From VXYL01 sp964348085 (lineage in GTDB: Bacteria; Pseudomonadota; Gammaproteobacteria; Pseudomonadales; Azotimanducaceae), in NCBI GenBank assembly GCA_964348085.1, contig CAYGBI010000008.1, positions 1 to 64,000 on the forward strand: DNA of 64,000 nucleotides. Direction: 5' to 3'. The position numbers were made by a program, and so were the translations under genes. This document shows positions 10,501-18,291 of the stretch, in pieces. Position 1 is the stretch's first letter; each line of letters opens with the position of its first letter. The notes under the pieces are model-generated. The model searched no databases and was not told the DNA's origin. It was given only the letters and a program-made list of their open reading frames with translations.

Positions 10501-10670
10501 ACACGGACGCGGATGTTGCCGGCCTGCAAGAAGGTGTGGTGAGCGCCAGTACGATGTCTGATGTGAGCGCACAAGCCGATCCCGTCGCGTCCGCGTTAGC
10601 TGCGACCTTCGCACGGGACAATAAGCCTGCGCCCGTATTCGACGCCGACGGATCGATCCAATACAGTTGA
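7581..10670 (+). CDS. zorD: Zorya type I ZorD (Snf2-family helicase effector)
   Basis: 1029 residues from a GTG 17 bases after zorC. Residues 1 to about 460 form an N-terminal region typical of bacterial Snf2 proteins with no named motif I can see. The Snf2 ATPase follows: NADEQGLGKTLQT (Walker A, about 514-525), VAVFDEIQALKNP (motif II, DEIQ, about 646), LTGTPIENR (motif III). The C-terminal helicase lobe has ILGTRAAGTGLTLT (motif V) and NDRVHRIGQ (motif VI, about 925). Only about 100 residues follow motif VI, and I see no obvious PD-(D/E)xK or HNH motif in them. In described systems ZorD degrades or blocks invading DNA when the ZorAB motor signals. Presence of zorC and zorD, and absence of the HNH gene zorE, make this type I. 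Confidence 0.92.
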   Translation: MGFELAYNSDWVTVQPERRTGLRRIFAGGTGHGIDALADSDREIAFALAELRMIGDREPDAVRIGNDAIEMRHSVAAALAEGSARALGLPPLVDLTFSTDIEGAMGTRSFRLRHQWSKFGRVQTPRRVGAILRTEDGDRRLPLWLIGAVEVAEGFEPGTDLAAHWEALARFRRALDPGVEMAADPAAARVSMTDFLQGLKVRLADGFGIAAKSDAEGLLDFDPVPYSGRRLEGIAEDEVAERHSELGGEELRRFQARFRTRGSLPAYRVGDGSYVVVDRSAQTALDVMSGKQRAKPAERDAFVRNPRTAIAEATAARMRAAGELDGLSPTDEEEAIETAATPTFVETVEYSARVIGAAVYRQLELDLPDAGRTDWLPENFDAAAAEALECMDEHALADLANDVRNAVAEGRETVVVDEIELPANQASLDAIESLMRSRKDAEEQAGMEADGPVILDTEENFSDLRWRPDLNPREGRLAAGVPAGIVTSLKDYQRDGLEWQKACWSVGLAGVLNADEQGLGKTLQTIAFLRWLQDQQAPAGEPHAGPLLVVAPTSLLSTWEAEVRKHSDKRGLGHAIRLFGSGLGGYKASNAKGVEIRTGETKLDLSMLEEAIAEGRGHRFWLLTTYTTLTNYHHSLARIPFAVAVFDEIQALKNPASLRSFAARAIRADFRVGLTGTPIENRTCDLWAVMDQLAPGALGTLSEFNDRYADPNPSMMTELHGRVFLPFKEKASLALRRTKAEVANQLPPKLRLLHPRLMPESQVAAYDAARLKIARGGGALKALHHIRSVSVHPDLAARRPGSDFVGDSARIAATFDVIREVRNRGERALVFIEHRLVQHQFAEVARREFGLARIDVINGDTPITQRRLIVERFQRHLEEDDGFDLLILGTRAAGTGLTLTAATHVIHVSRWWNPAVEEQCNDRVHRIGQELAVTVHVPMAVHPAYREHSFDCLLHSLMNRKRKLAESALWPMGDTDADVAGLQEGVVSASTMSDVSAQADPVASALAATFARDNKPAPVFDADGSIQYS

Positions 10671-10822
10671 ACCGTCCTTACCGACGGGACCGCTCGTCAT
10701 GTGCAGGTTCAGCGAATGTCGGCACCCGTTGCCGGGGCTAGGTATTACGCTTGGCGTCGGTTTCGAGAGTCGCTGAAACTGATCTGCCACCCACAGCGAC
10801 GAGACGAACAGGAGACGACGAC

Positions 10823-11938
10823 ATGTCCGCCACCGATGCTTATCTGCGCAACGGCGAAGCACGCGCAATGCGCTTAGGCAACAGGGGCGCGTTGCGCTTC
10901 ACCGCCGACGGCGCCCTGCATCCCGACATCCTCTCGGCCTATCGGCGCAACGGCTTCTACATTTTCGAAGGCGCGCTCAATACAACGGAGCTAACCGACC
11001 TGCAGACCGACCTGGCCGGCCTGCTCGACCGCGCTCCGGTAGCGCCAAAGGCAACGGTAGATCGCTTCGGCCGGCCAGCTTTCGGGCAAGACTGCCGGAT
11101 ACCCGTGTTCACCTTCGGCAAGCCGCTTTCCGACCCCTATGGCGGTACCGACCACAACTACGGCCGCCACCCTGCGAAAATGGCCGAACCGCACCCCGCC
11201 GACGACGCGCCGGCTTGGACCATCTACTTTATCTACGGCATCCTGCAAGCGATGGAGTCGTGTCTGCGGCTGTACGCCCATCCGGCATTGTTGCGAGTGG
11301 CTGAAGCCGTCAATGGCGCGGACTTCGTGCCCTTCGCCGACTCCGTTTGGCTCAAGGAACCCGGCCTCGGGACCTCCGTCGCTTGGCACCAAGACGGCAC
11401 CACCCATTGGCGGCATCCGCGTTGGCACGAGGACATTCACGGCTTCAACTTCATGGCGCAGTTGTGCCCTACTACACCGGCAAATGCGCTATGGGTAGTG
11501 CCGGGCAGCCACAAACTCGGCAAAATCGACATAAAAGCCCGGGTCGAAGCTAACGGCAGCGACCGCCTGCCGGACGCGGTGCCGATGCTTTGCGACGCCG
11601 GCGACGTGGCCATATGCAACCGCCAAGCGTTGCACGGCTCGTTTGCCAATACGTCCGCCGAACGGCGCGTTACCGTGGTGTTCGGTTTCCATCGCCGCGA
11701 CGCCGTGCTGAACGTAGCCAAGCAGCGCGACGACAAAACGGTGGTTTACGACGCCGCACGCATCCACGAACGCTCGCGGGCGGTTCAAGTTGCCATCGAC
11801 GCCCGTGCCCGGCGTTTCCCCAGCGAGACCCGCTACCGGTATCGGCCTTTCGTGGGCCTTGAGGACGAAAACCGCTGGAGCGAAGCCACGCGGCAAACGG
11901 TGATCAAGGACTACAACGTCTTGAACCTCGTCATTTAG
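10823..11938 (+). CDS. Phytanoyl-CoA dioxygenase (PhyH) family Fe(II)/2-oxoglutarate oxygenase
   Basis: 371 residues from the ATG at 10823, which has AGGAG about 9 bases upstream; the open frame extends back to 10751 but lacks a ribosome site there. The metal-binding facial triad is visible: HxD in WHQDGTTHW (H188, D190) and the distal His in LHGSF (H271). PhyH proteins hydroxylate small molecules, fatty acyl chains or natural products; the substrate cannot be predicted. It lies 152 bases after zorD on the same strand, but with its own ribosome site and no functional link, so I treat it as separate from Zorya. It looks complete and active. Confidence 0.85.
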   Translation: MSATDAYLRNGEARAMRLGNRGALRFTADGALHPDILSAYRRNGFYIFEGALNTTELTDLQTDLAGLLDRAPVAPKATVDRFGRPAFGQDCRIPVFTFGKPLSDPYGGTDHNYGRHPAKMAEPHPADDAPAWTIYFIYGILQAMESCLRLYAHPALLRVAEAVNGADFVPFADSVWLKEPGLGTSVAWHQDGTTHWRHPRWHEDIHGFNFMAQLCPTTPANALWVVPGSHKLGKIDIKARVEANGSDRLPDAVPMLCDAGDVAICNRQALHGSFANTSAERRVTVVFGFHRRDAVLNVAKQRDDKTVVYDAARIHERSRAVQVAIDARARRFPSETRYRYRPFVGLEDENRWSEATRQTVIKDYNVLNLVI

Positions 11939-12115
11939 GGGGCGACGGCGCTTGAGCCTGTTGCCCTGACCATCTAGCCCGTCGAGACGTGATCCGCAGC
12001 AACGACCGATCACCACCCACGGGCACGCTCCTTACGCCGTGTCCGCTGACTTGGTAACGCGCCGAGACCACTCGGACCCACGCCCTATGTCTTGACCATC
12101 CGCCGCCCGCCACGC

Positions 12116-12124
12116 TGCTATAAT
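12116..12124 (+). promoter_or_regulatory. Extended -10 promoter for the TerB-like gene
   Basis: The sequence TGCTATAAT is a perfect TGn-TATAAT extended -10 element, 36 bases before the start codon at 12160. A TTGACC at 12092-12097 is too far (21 bases) to be an ideal -35, which an extended -10 does not need. Confidence 0.6.
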
Positions 12125-12159
12125 CCGTCCGCTTGCGACATGCTCGCCAAGGAGTTGTG

Positions 12160-12600
12160 ATGATTCTCTCCACCCTCAATCATTTCTTGAACCTCTTGAG
12201 CGGCGGCGACCCGTCACCGGCGGATCGAAGGGACATCTTCAACGAAACCGCACTGCTGGTCTTAGCCCGAGCGACGGACTCGGACACCAACATCAAGCCG
12301 ATCGAGGTGGACACCGTCCGCGACATCGTCAAGAAGGTCACCGGCGAAGAAGTGAGCAGCAGCGACGTGCGCGTCGCCGCCCATTCCAAAATATACGAAG
12401 AAGCGCCGCTTGAGAGGCACCTTTCCGGCATCGCCGACAAGATCGACATCCACGACCGGACGAAAATCACCCAAGCGCTGGCCGAGGTGATCCTCGTCGA
12501 TGGCCGCGTCACCACCAAGGAGGTGCGCTTCTTCGACATGGTGGTGTCTTCCCTCGGACTTACGCCAGCGTCGCTGTCGGGGTTGTTCGCGGAGGATTAA
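12160..12600 (+). CDS. TerB-family (tellurite-resistance-like) protein
   Basis: 146 residues from the ATG at 12160, preceded by AAGGAG at the right distance. The fold signature of TerB/DjlA-N helical proteins is visible: an N-terminal ALLVLARA helix and a C-terminal repeat with ALAEVILVDGRVTTKEVRFFDMV, which carries the Asp-containing metal-binding turn. There is no signal peptide or membrane segment. TerB-like domains occur in stress-response and phage-related settings; this one stands alone. Its last 35 bases are duplicated about 1 kb downstream (13595-13629), next to the intact quinone oxidoreductase gene. Confidence 0.75.
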   Translation: MILSTLNHFLNLLSGGDPSPADRRDIFNETALLVLARATDSDTNIKPIEVDTVRDIVKKVTGEEVSSSDVRVAAHSKIYEEAPLERHLSGIADKIDIHDRTKITQALAEVILVDGRVTTKEVRFFDMVVSSLGLTPASLSGLFAED

Positions 12601-12819
12601 CCTCGGCTCGACGCCTGATCGGGCACGAAAACCATCCGCCCCGTCGTCTTGCCTTCGGCCAGCCGCCGGAGCGCCGTCGGCACCGCGTCAAAGCCGATCA
12701 CCTCGCTCACCAAGGGATCGAGTTCGCCGGCCGCCAAACGCCGGTGCAGGTCTTGGTAGCACTCGCGCACCAACTCCGGTCGGCGTTCGCGATAGCCGCC
12801 CATATGCATGCCGATCACA
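12566..12819. repeat. Direct repeat, copy A (terB 3' end plus decayed copy of the quinone oxidoreductase 3' end)
   Basis: About 254 bases that match 13595-13848 at an offset of 1029 with roughly a dozen mismatches by eye. It holds the last 35 bases of the TerB-like gene followed, on the minus strand, by a truncated copy of the C-terminal 70 or so codons of the quinone oxidoreductase (peptides GYRERRPELVRECYQ and LDPLVSEVIGFD recognisable). It has no start of its own, so it is a gene fragment, not a gene. Confidence 0.9.
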
Positions 12820-12880
12820 GAAGACAGACTGTGCGCAACCACGCGCAGACGCACGAAAATACCCCTTATTCAACAATAGG

Positions 12881-13219
12881 TTACAGATCTACTTTGGTTC
12901 TGCCAAATCTCTTGCCAAATCTCTCTCGCACCGCCCGCTTCCAGTCACGTCGTGAGATATCGACGCCGGCCTCCTTTTGCATCTTCAGGAGCTCCCGCGT
13001 GCCCCGCCATGCCCCCTCCCTATAGCAGTAAAGCATCAGCGCCTCTAGCCGTTTGATCGTGTCCTGCTTACGTTCCGTCGGATTGTTTCCGTCGGGGCGT
13101 TCGACCCGGAATCTCTCGGACAGCCGGAACGTCTCCCAGAGCTCGTTGTTGAAGTTATTGATTGCTTGGGACGCACCCTCTTTACGTGCCTGCTCTCTGG
13201 AGCTTGGCGTGCCATTCAT
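12881..13219 (-). CDS. Small orphan cytoplasmic protein of unknown function
   Basis: 112 residues from the ATG at 13219, which has AGGAG 8 bases upstream. The predicted protein is highly charged and helical, with an Arg/Lys-rich C-terminus (RRDWKRAVRERFGKRFGR) that could bind nucleic acid. It has no signal peptide or membrane segment, and I recognise no family. It is the only convincing gene in the roughly 775 bases between the two 254-bp direct repeats, so it probably arrived with that insertion. It could be cargo of a small mobile element or a fragment of a larger gene. Confidence 0.55.
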   Translation of the reverse strand: MNGTPSSREQARKEGASQAINNFNNELWETFRLSERFRVERPDGNNPTERKQDTIKRLEALMLYCYREGAWRGTRELLKMQKEAGVDISRRDWKRAVRERFGKRFGRTKVDL

Positions 13220-13594
13220 ATCGAGATCTCCTGCTGTTAGCCCACTTGCGCTCGTCGCCGACACCGAACACAAGTGCGTGGCGCTCGAACCGATCAGTCT
13301 CGCTGGGCCTCTAGGTCGCGGTTTTCGCAGCCCGTCTTCGCTACCGTACCCCAAGCCTTCAACAGCGTCCACGCCGCCTGCGGCCGCGTTCCTGTCCCAC
13401 GGAGCCAACCATGGCCGACAAGATGTTTTCGGCCTTCGTCAACTCCGCAAAACCGTCCGCGTCTTGTCGCCGGTCACGGCCGCAGCGCTGGCAAGGAGGC
13501 GCACCAGCGGCTTGACACTGCGGCGGCGGTCGCGGACTCGGAGCGTCGCACGAATAACTCATGTAGGACCGTATCGCCCGACATCGCGACAGGT
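13220..13594. other. Non-coding remainder of the insertion between direct repeats
   Basis: No frame here has convincing coding character. An ATG on the plus strand at 13410 opens a short peptide (MADKMFSAFVNSAK) that soon hits a stop, possibly a broken gene start. No RNA gene or transposase remnant was seen. Confidence 0.4.
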
Positions 13595-13848
13595 CAGCGT
13601 CGCTGTCGGGGTTGTTCGCGGAGGATTAACCCGGGCTCGACGCCTGATCCGGCACGAAAACCACCCGCCCCGTCGTCTTGCCTTCGGCCAGCCGCCGGAG
13701 CGCCGTCGGCACCTCGTCAAAGCCGATCACCTCGCTCACCAAGGGATCGAGTTCACCGGCCGCCAAACGCCGGTGCAGGTCTTGGTAGCACTCGCGGACC
13801 AACTCCGGGCGGCGTTCGCGATAGCCGCCCATATGCACGCCGACCACG
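13595..13848. repeat. Direct repeat, copy B (within the intact quinone oxidoreductase 3' end)
   Basis: Partner of 12566-12819. It starts with 35 bases of the TerB-like gene 3' end and runs into the quinone oxidoreductase coding sequence. Before duplication the two genes would have been convergent and touching at this junction. Confidence 0.9.
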
Positions 13849-14627
13849 GAGTAGTTCTTCACCAAGGCGTGGTTGGCGGGTGCGCTAGGAATCTCGCCGC
13901 TGGCGAAACCGATGACGAGGAGCCGCCCCTCCCACGCCAATAGTCGGCGCGCCACGTCGAAGCGCTTGCCGCCTACCGGGTCGAAGACCACGTCGACACC
14001 GCGACCGTCGGTCGCTTGCATGACGCTGCGATAGAGGTCTTCCGCGTGATAGTCGATGACCACGTCCGCGCCCAAGTCTTTCGCAATGCCGGTCTTCACG
14101 TCGCCGCCAGCGGCGCCAATGACCCAACAGCCGTGTGCGCGAGCCATCTGCACCGCAGCCGTGCCGACACCGCCGGCGGCCGCCAGCACCAGCACGGTCT
14201 CCCCCGGCTGCAATCGGGCGCGGTGGTGCAGCGCCAACCAAGCCGTGCCGTAGGTGACGTGCGCCGCCATGACGACCACGGACGGGACGTCTTCCGGCAC
14301 CGGATGCGTGGTGGCCGCAAGCAGCAGCGCTTCTTCCGCGTAACCGCCGGCGCCATGCACGGTGGCGCCGACCACCCGTTGACCCACCTCGAATCCGTCC
14401 GCCGGATCCGCCGCCAGCACCGTGCCGCAGGCATTCATCCCCGGCGTGAACGGCGGTTCCCGTTTGACTTGGTAGGTGCCGCGGCATTGCAAAACGTCGG
14501 CGAAGTTCAGGTCCGTCGCCGCCACGCGGATGCGCAAAGCGCCCGGCGCGAGTCGTGGCTCAGGGCCGTCGACCAACTCAAGTGCTCGCCACGGGTCGCC
14601 TAGCCGAGGCATCCGGTACGCTTTCAT
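13626..14627 (-). CDS. Zinc-independent NADPH:quinone oxidoreductase (MDR family)
   Basis: 333 residues from the ATG at 14627; the open frame runs on upstream to 15359, but that part is antisense-like shadow over cysS. GroES-like N-domain (AATDLNFADVLQCRG) and a Rossmann domain with the AAGGVGTAAVQMARAHG nucleotide motif are clear. The zinc-binding Cys of alcohol dehydrogenases is missing, as expected for quinone oxidoreductases of the QOR/zeta-crystallin group. It likely reduces quinones or enoyl compounds with NADPH in the cytosol. The start lies 7 bases after the cysS stop, suggesting one transcript. Its last roughly 220 bases are duplicated at 12601-12819. Confidence 0.88.
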   Translation of the reverse strand: MKAYRMPRLGDPWRALELVDGPEPRLAPGALRIRVAATDLNFADVLQCRGTYQVKREPPFTPGMNACGTVLAADPADGFEVGQRVVGATVHGAGGYAEEALLLAATTHPVPEDVPSVVVMAAHVTYGTAWLALHHRARLQPGETVLVLAAAGGVGTAAVQMARAHGCWVIGAAGGDVKTGIAKDLGADVVIDYHAEDLYRSVMQATDGRGVDVVFDPVGGKRFDVARRLLAWEGRLLVIGFASGEIPSAPANHALVKNYSVVGVHMGGYRERRPELVRECYQDLHRRLAAGELDPLVSEVIGFDEVPTALRRLAEGKTTGRVVFVPDQASSPG

Positions 14628-14634
14628 GCGCGCC

Positions 14635-16029
14635 TCAAACCGCCTTCCACCGCGTGCCGGCGCGGGTATCTTCGATTTCGATGCCGAGCCCGGCGAGTTC
14701 GTCTCGGATCGCGTCGGCACGCGCGAAATCCCGCTCCGACCGAGCTTGCGCGCGCTCGCCCACCAACCGCTCGATGGTGCGCTCATCAACCTTCGCCCGC
14801 CCGCGAAAGTGCTCACTTGCCGGTTTGCCAAGCAGTCCGAGCAAGTGGCCGCCGGCCAACAGCCACCCGCGCGCTTGGCAAGCCGCACGCGAGCCTTTAC
14901 TACGACGGAGCTGGCCGGCGAGGCCGTGCATCGCCGCCAACGCCTTCGGGGTATTGAGGTCGTCGCAAAGGGCGGCCAGCACATCCGGCGGATACGCCTC
15001 GGCCCGGGCGCTGGCGTAGCTCGCGGCCGTTTCTCCACCGCCGTCATCCGTGTCGGCAAGCGCGCCGTACAACCGGTCCAAGCTCGCCTTGGCCTGCGCG
15101 ACCAATGCGTCGTTCCACAAGAGACCTTGCCGGTAGTGGCCGGACAACAGGGCGTAGCGCAACGTCTCGCCGTCGTGCTCGGCGAGCAGCTCGCGAATGG
15201 TGACGATATTGCCGAGGCTCTTCGACATCTTCGCGTCGCCCAAGGTGACCATGCCGTTGTGCAGCCAATAGCGCACGCTGGCTCCACCGCCATTGACGCA
15301 ACGGCTCTGCGCGCACTCGTTCTCGTGATGGGGAAAGGCGAGGTCGATACCGCCGCCATGAATGTCGATCACGGGGCCCAAGTGCTTGCGGATCATGGCC
15401 GAGCACTCGATATGCCAGCCAGGGCGGCCACGCCCCCACGGGCTTGGCCAGCCCGGCAGGTCGGCGCTCGACGGCTTCCACAGCACGAAATCCTTGGCAT
15501 CCCTCTTGTAGGGCGCCACCTCGACTCGGGCGCCGTCGCGCATTTCGTCGAGGCTGCGCTTCGACAAGCAGCCGTAGTCCGGGTCCGAAGGCACGTGAAA
15601 GAGCACATGGCCCTCCGCCTCGTAGGCGTGGCCGAGCCCGATCAGCGTCTCGATCATGGCGATGATTTCAGGGATATGGCCAGTGGCGCGGGGCTCCACG
15701 TCGGGTTCGGCGACCCCTAGCGCGGCAATGTCCTTGGCGTACTCGGCGGCGTAGTTCTCGGCAAACGCACCGATGCCCTGACCGGATTTGGCAGCGGCCG
15801 CGTTTATCTTGTCGTCAACGTCGGTGATATTGCGAACGTACTTCACTTTGGGGTAGAGCACGCGCAACAGCCGCACCAATACGTCGAACGCGACCGCCGG
15901 TACCGCGTTGCCGATATGCACGAGGCCGTAGACCGTCGGGCCGCAGACATAGACACCGACGACACCGGGATCGAGCGGTTCGAAGCGTTCTTTTTTACCG
16001 GACTGGGTATTGTGAAGGTGAATGTCCAT
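14635..16029 (-). CDS. cysS: Cysteinyl-tRNA synthetase
   Basis: 464 residues from the ATG at 16029 (MDIHLHNTQ). Class I synthetase motifs are intact: HIGN (38-41), KMSKS in DAKMSKSLGN (about 267), and zinc ligands including C29 (VCGPTVYG), the later IECSAM Cys and the HHENE cluster. It charges tRNA-Cys in the cytosol and is a single-copy essential gene in most bacteria. Length is normal for the family. The quinone oxidoreductase follows on the same strand 7 bases later. Confidence 0.96.
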   Translation of the reverse strand: MDIHLHNTQSGKKERFEPLDPGVVGVYVCGPTVYGLVHIGNAVPAVAFDVLVRLLRVLYPKVKYVRNITDVDDKINAAAAKSGQGIGAFAENYAAEYAKDIAALGVAEPDVEPRATGHIPEIIAMIETLIGLGHAYEAEGHVLFHVPSDPDYGCLSKRSLDEMRDGARVEVAPYKRDAKDFVLWKPSSADLPGWPSPWGRGRPGWHIECSAMIRKHLGPVIDIHGGGIDLAFPHHENECAQSRCVNGGGASVRYWLHNGMVTLGDAKMSKSLGNIVTIRELLAEHDGETLRYALLSGHYRQGLLWNDALVAQAKASLDRLYGALADTDDGGGETAASYASARAEAYPPDVLAALCDDLNTPKALAAMHGLAGQLRRSKGSRAACQARGWLLAGGHLLGLLGKPASEHFRGRAKVDERTIERLVGERAQARSERDFARADAIRDELAGLGIEIEDTRAGTRWKAV

Positions 16030-16294
16030 CAGCCGTCCTAGAGGTTTTCGCACTCGCGGGTTGGGAGATCCGCAAGACCTTTGCGCTCTACAACAAGAGC
16101 CAACAGACGATGACGCCGACAGTTCCCATGGCGCGAGCGATTATACCCCCGACAGGTTGAACGTGGCATGATCCGGCTACGCGTCCGAGTCGCGTCGCGG
16201 GCAATCAAGCGCCGCAGGGGTCGTCCGACGCAATGCGCCCCGCCCCAACGACACGAGTCGGCCATCAAGACCCCCGCCGCCACGGAGTACAACC

Positions 16295-17467
16295 GTGAAA
16301 GTCAGAAGCATCGAAACCCGCCACTGCGACGCCGGTTGGCGCAACTACCACTTCGTCAAACTCACCACGGAAGACGGCGTCGTCGGCTGGAGCGAGTACG
16401 ACGAGCACCAAGGCGCCATCGGCGTCACCGAGGTGGTCGACAAGCTCGCGCCCATGGTGGTCGGCGAGCGCGTCCACGACATCGACCGCGTCTACGCCCG
16501 GCTGCACGCCCGCGCCCGGCAATCCATGTCCGGCGTCATGGCAATGGGCATCGGCGCTATCGAGAACGCACTGCTCGACGCCAAGGCGAGAACCTTGGGC
16601 GTGCCCTGTTACGACTTGCTCGGCGGCAAGACCCGCGAGAGCGTGCGCGTCTATTGGTCGCACTGCGGCACTTGGCGCATCGCTCGGCCGGACTTCTATC
16701 CGCCGGCGATCACCGACCCCGGCGGGGTGCGGGCGCTCGGCCAAGAAGTACGCGAGCGCGGTTTCACGGCGCTCAAGACCAACGTCTTCGATTACAGCGA
16801 CGCCAGTGGTCGAGTTCGCGGCTGGTCACCGGGATTCGGCTACCCCTACGACCCGGCGCAAAACGTCGATCGCCACATCATCAAGCAGTTGCGCACTCAT
16901 CTCGAAGCCTTCCGCGAGGGCGCCGGGGAAGACGTGGACATCCTCTTGGACCTCAACTACAACGCCAAGCCGGAAGGCTATCTACGCATCCTGCGCTCGC
17001 TCGCCGATTTCGACCTGTTCTGGGCGGAGATCGACACGCCCAATGCCGAGGCGCTGGCCGACGTACGGGCGAGAAGTCCGCACGTCATCAGTTCCTGCGA
17101 GTCGCTCATCACCCTTCCCGCCTTCCTGCCCTACTTTCGCTTGCGCGCCATGGACGTGGCGATCATCGACGCGGTGTGGAACGGGGTCTGGCAGTCGGTG
17201 AAGATCGCCGCCACCGCGGAGGCGCACCAAATCAACGTCGCTCCCCACAACTACTACGGCCACTTGGCGACCATGATGGCCGCACACATGTGCGCGGCGG
17301 TGCCGAACGTGCGCATCATGGAGACGGACATCGACCGGTTGCCGTGGGACGCGGAGCTGTTCACCGTCGCGCCGAACATCCAGGACAGCCACCTGCAACT
17401 GCCCGAGACGCCCGGCTGGGGTACCGAACCGAACGAAGAGGCGATGGCCAAATACCCGCCGAAGTAG
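16295..17467 (+). CDS. Enolase-superfamily (mandelate racemase/muconate lactonizing) enzyme
   Basis: 390 residues. An N-terminal capping domain with MSGVMAMGIGAIENALLDAKAR is followed by a TIM barrel. Metal ligands are likely in LLDLNYN, FWAEID and ISSCESL, and a His near VAPHNYYGH fits the general base of the mandelate racemase/galactonate dehydratase group. It probably dehydrates or epimerises a sugar acid; the substrate is not predictable. It is divergent from cysS across 265 bases, and a DUF4159 gene starts 9 bases after its stop, so co-transcription is possible although the two look unrelated. Confidence 0.85.
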   Translation: MKVRSIETRHCDAGWRNYHFVKLTTEDGVVGWSEYDEHQGAIGVTEVVDKLAPMVVGERVHDIDRVYARLHARARQSMSGVMAMGIGAIENALLDAKARTLGVPCYDLLGGKTRESVRVYWSHCGTWRIARPDFYPPAITDPGGVRALGQEVRERGFTALKTNVFDYSDASGRVRGWSPGFGYPYDPAQNVDRHIIKQLRTHLEAFREGAGEDVDILLDLNYNAKPEGYLRILRSLADFDLFWAEIDTPNAEALADVRARSPHVISSCESLITLPAFLPYFRLRAMDVAIIDAVWNGVWQSVKIAATAEAHQINVAPHNYYGHLATMMAAHMCAAVPNVRIMETDIDRLPWDAELFTVAPNIQDSHLQLPETPGWGTEPNEEAMAKYPPK

Positions 17468-17476
17468 CCGCCTGCG

Positions 17477-18274
17477 ATGCGTAAGTTCGCCCTCGCTGTC
17501 GTCGCAACCGCCACCGCGGCGCTCGCCGACGAGCACCCGTCGCCCAAGGACCTCACCGAGTTCGTGCCTACGCGAATCGAGTATTCCAGCGTTGGCGGGT
17601 ATGGCGAGGCCTATTACGCGTACGAGGGCCGCATCTGGGAGCGTTGGGAGACCGACTTCCCACAGGCCGAGCAGAACTTCGCCAAGCGCCTGACCGAACT
17701 TACGGCAGTGGTGGCGAGCCGCCAGCCGGCGCGGCGGAAGCTCACCTCGCCGGAGCTCGGGGATTCGCCGTTCATCTTCATGTCGGATGTGGGTTATATG
17801 CGCCTGTCGCCGCGCGAGACCGCGGCGTTGCGGACGTACTTGGAAAACGGCGGCTTCCTTTGGGTGGACGACTTCTGGGGCGACGCCGAGTGGGCCAGCT
17901 TCGAGCGCGCTATGGACGGCGTGCTGCCCGGGCGCCGATGGCGGACGCTGCCGATCGACCATCCCATCTTCCACACCGTGTTCGATATCGCCGAGATGCC
18001 GCAGATTCCGGCGCGGGACTTCGCGGTTCGCTTTGGCGGCTTCTCCACCGCCGAGCCGCCCGGCATGCACCGCTTCCCCACCGGCTCGCTGGCGACGCCG
18101 TCCATTCGTGCGTATGCGGACGACGACGGGCAGCTCATGGCGATCGCCACCCATAACACGGACATCGGCGACGGCTGGGAGCGCGAATCCTATGGCGAGT
18201 GGTACTTCGAGCGCTTCTCCACCAAGTCCTACCGACTCGGCATAAACATCGTCGTCTACGCGCTCACCCACTAA
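17477..18274 (+). CDS. DUF4159 secreted protein, first gene of the MoxR/VWA cluster
   Basis: 265 residues with a signal peptide (MRKFALAVVATATAALA, cleavage before DEH). The body is a DUF4159 domain: FIFMSDVGYMRLS, ENGGFLWVDDFWGD, and a closing YRLGINIVVYALTH, a glutamine-amidotransferase-like fold without a visible catalytic Cys. DUF4159 genes commonly travel with MoxR, DUF58, BatA-type and DUF4175 genes, exactly as here. Its role is unknown; location in the periplasm follows from the signal peptide. The VWA gene begins 17 bases later. Confidence 0.85.
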   Translation: MRKFALAVVATATAALADEHPSPKDLTEFVPTRIEYSSVGGYGEAYYAYEGRIWERWETDFPQAEQNFAKRLTELTAVVASRQPARRKLTSPELGDSPFIFMSDVGYMRLSPRETAALRTYLENGGFLWVDDFWGDAEWASFERAMDGVLPGRRWRTLPIDHPIFHTVFDIAEMPQIPARDFAVRFGGFSTAEPPGMHRFPTGSLATPSIRAYADDDGQLMAIATHNTDIGDGWERESYGEWYFERFSTKSYRLGINIVVYALTH

Positions 18275-18291
18275 TCCGCGACGCCCGCGAC

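Noticed and set aside
12597..12854. An 85-residue minus-strand frame matching the quinone oxidoreductase C-terminus.
   Set aside because: It is the decayed repeat copy A joined to unrelated upstream sequence; no start or ribosome site, so it is listed as repeat, not gene.
13053..13943. A 296-residue plus-strand frame across the insert and the oxidoreductase.
   Set aside because: Arg/Ala/Pro-rich antisense shadow of the orphan gene and the oxidoreductase; no domain.
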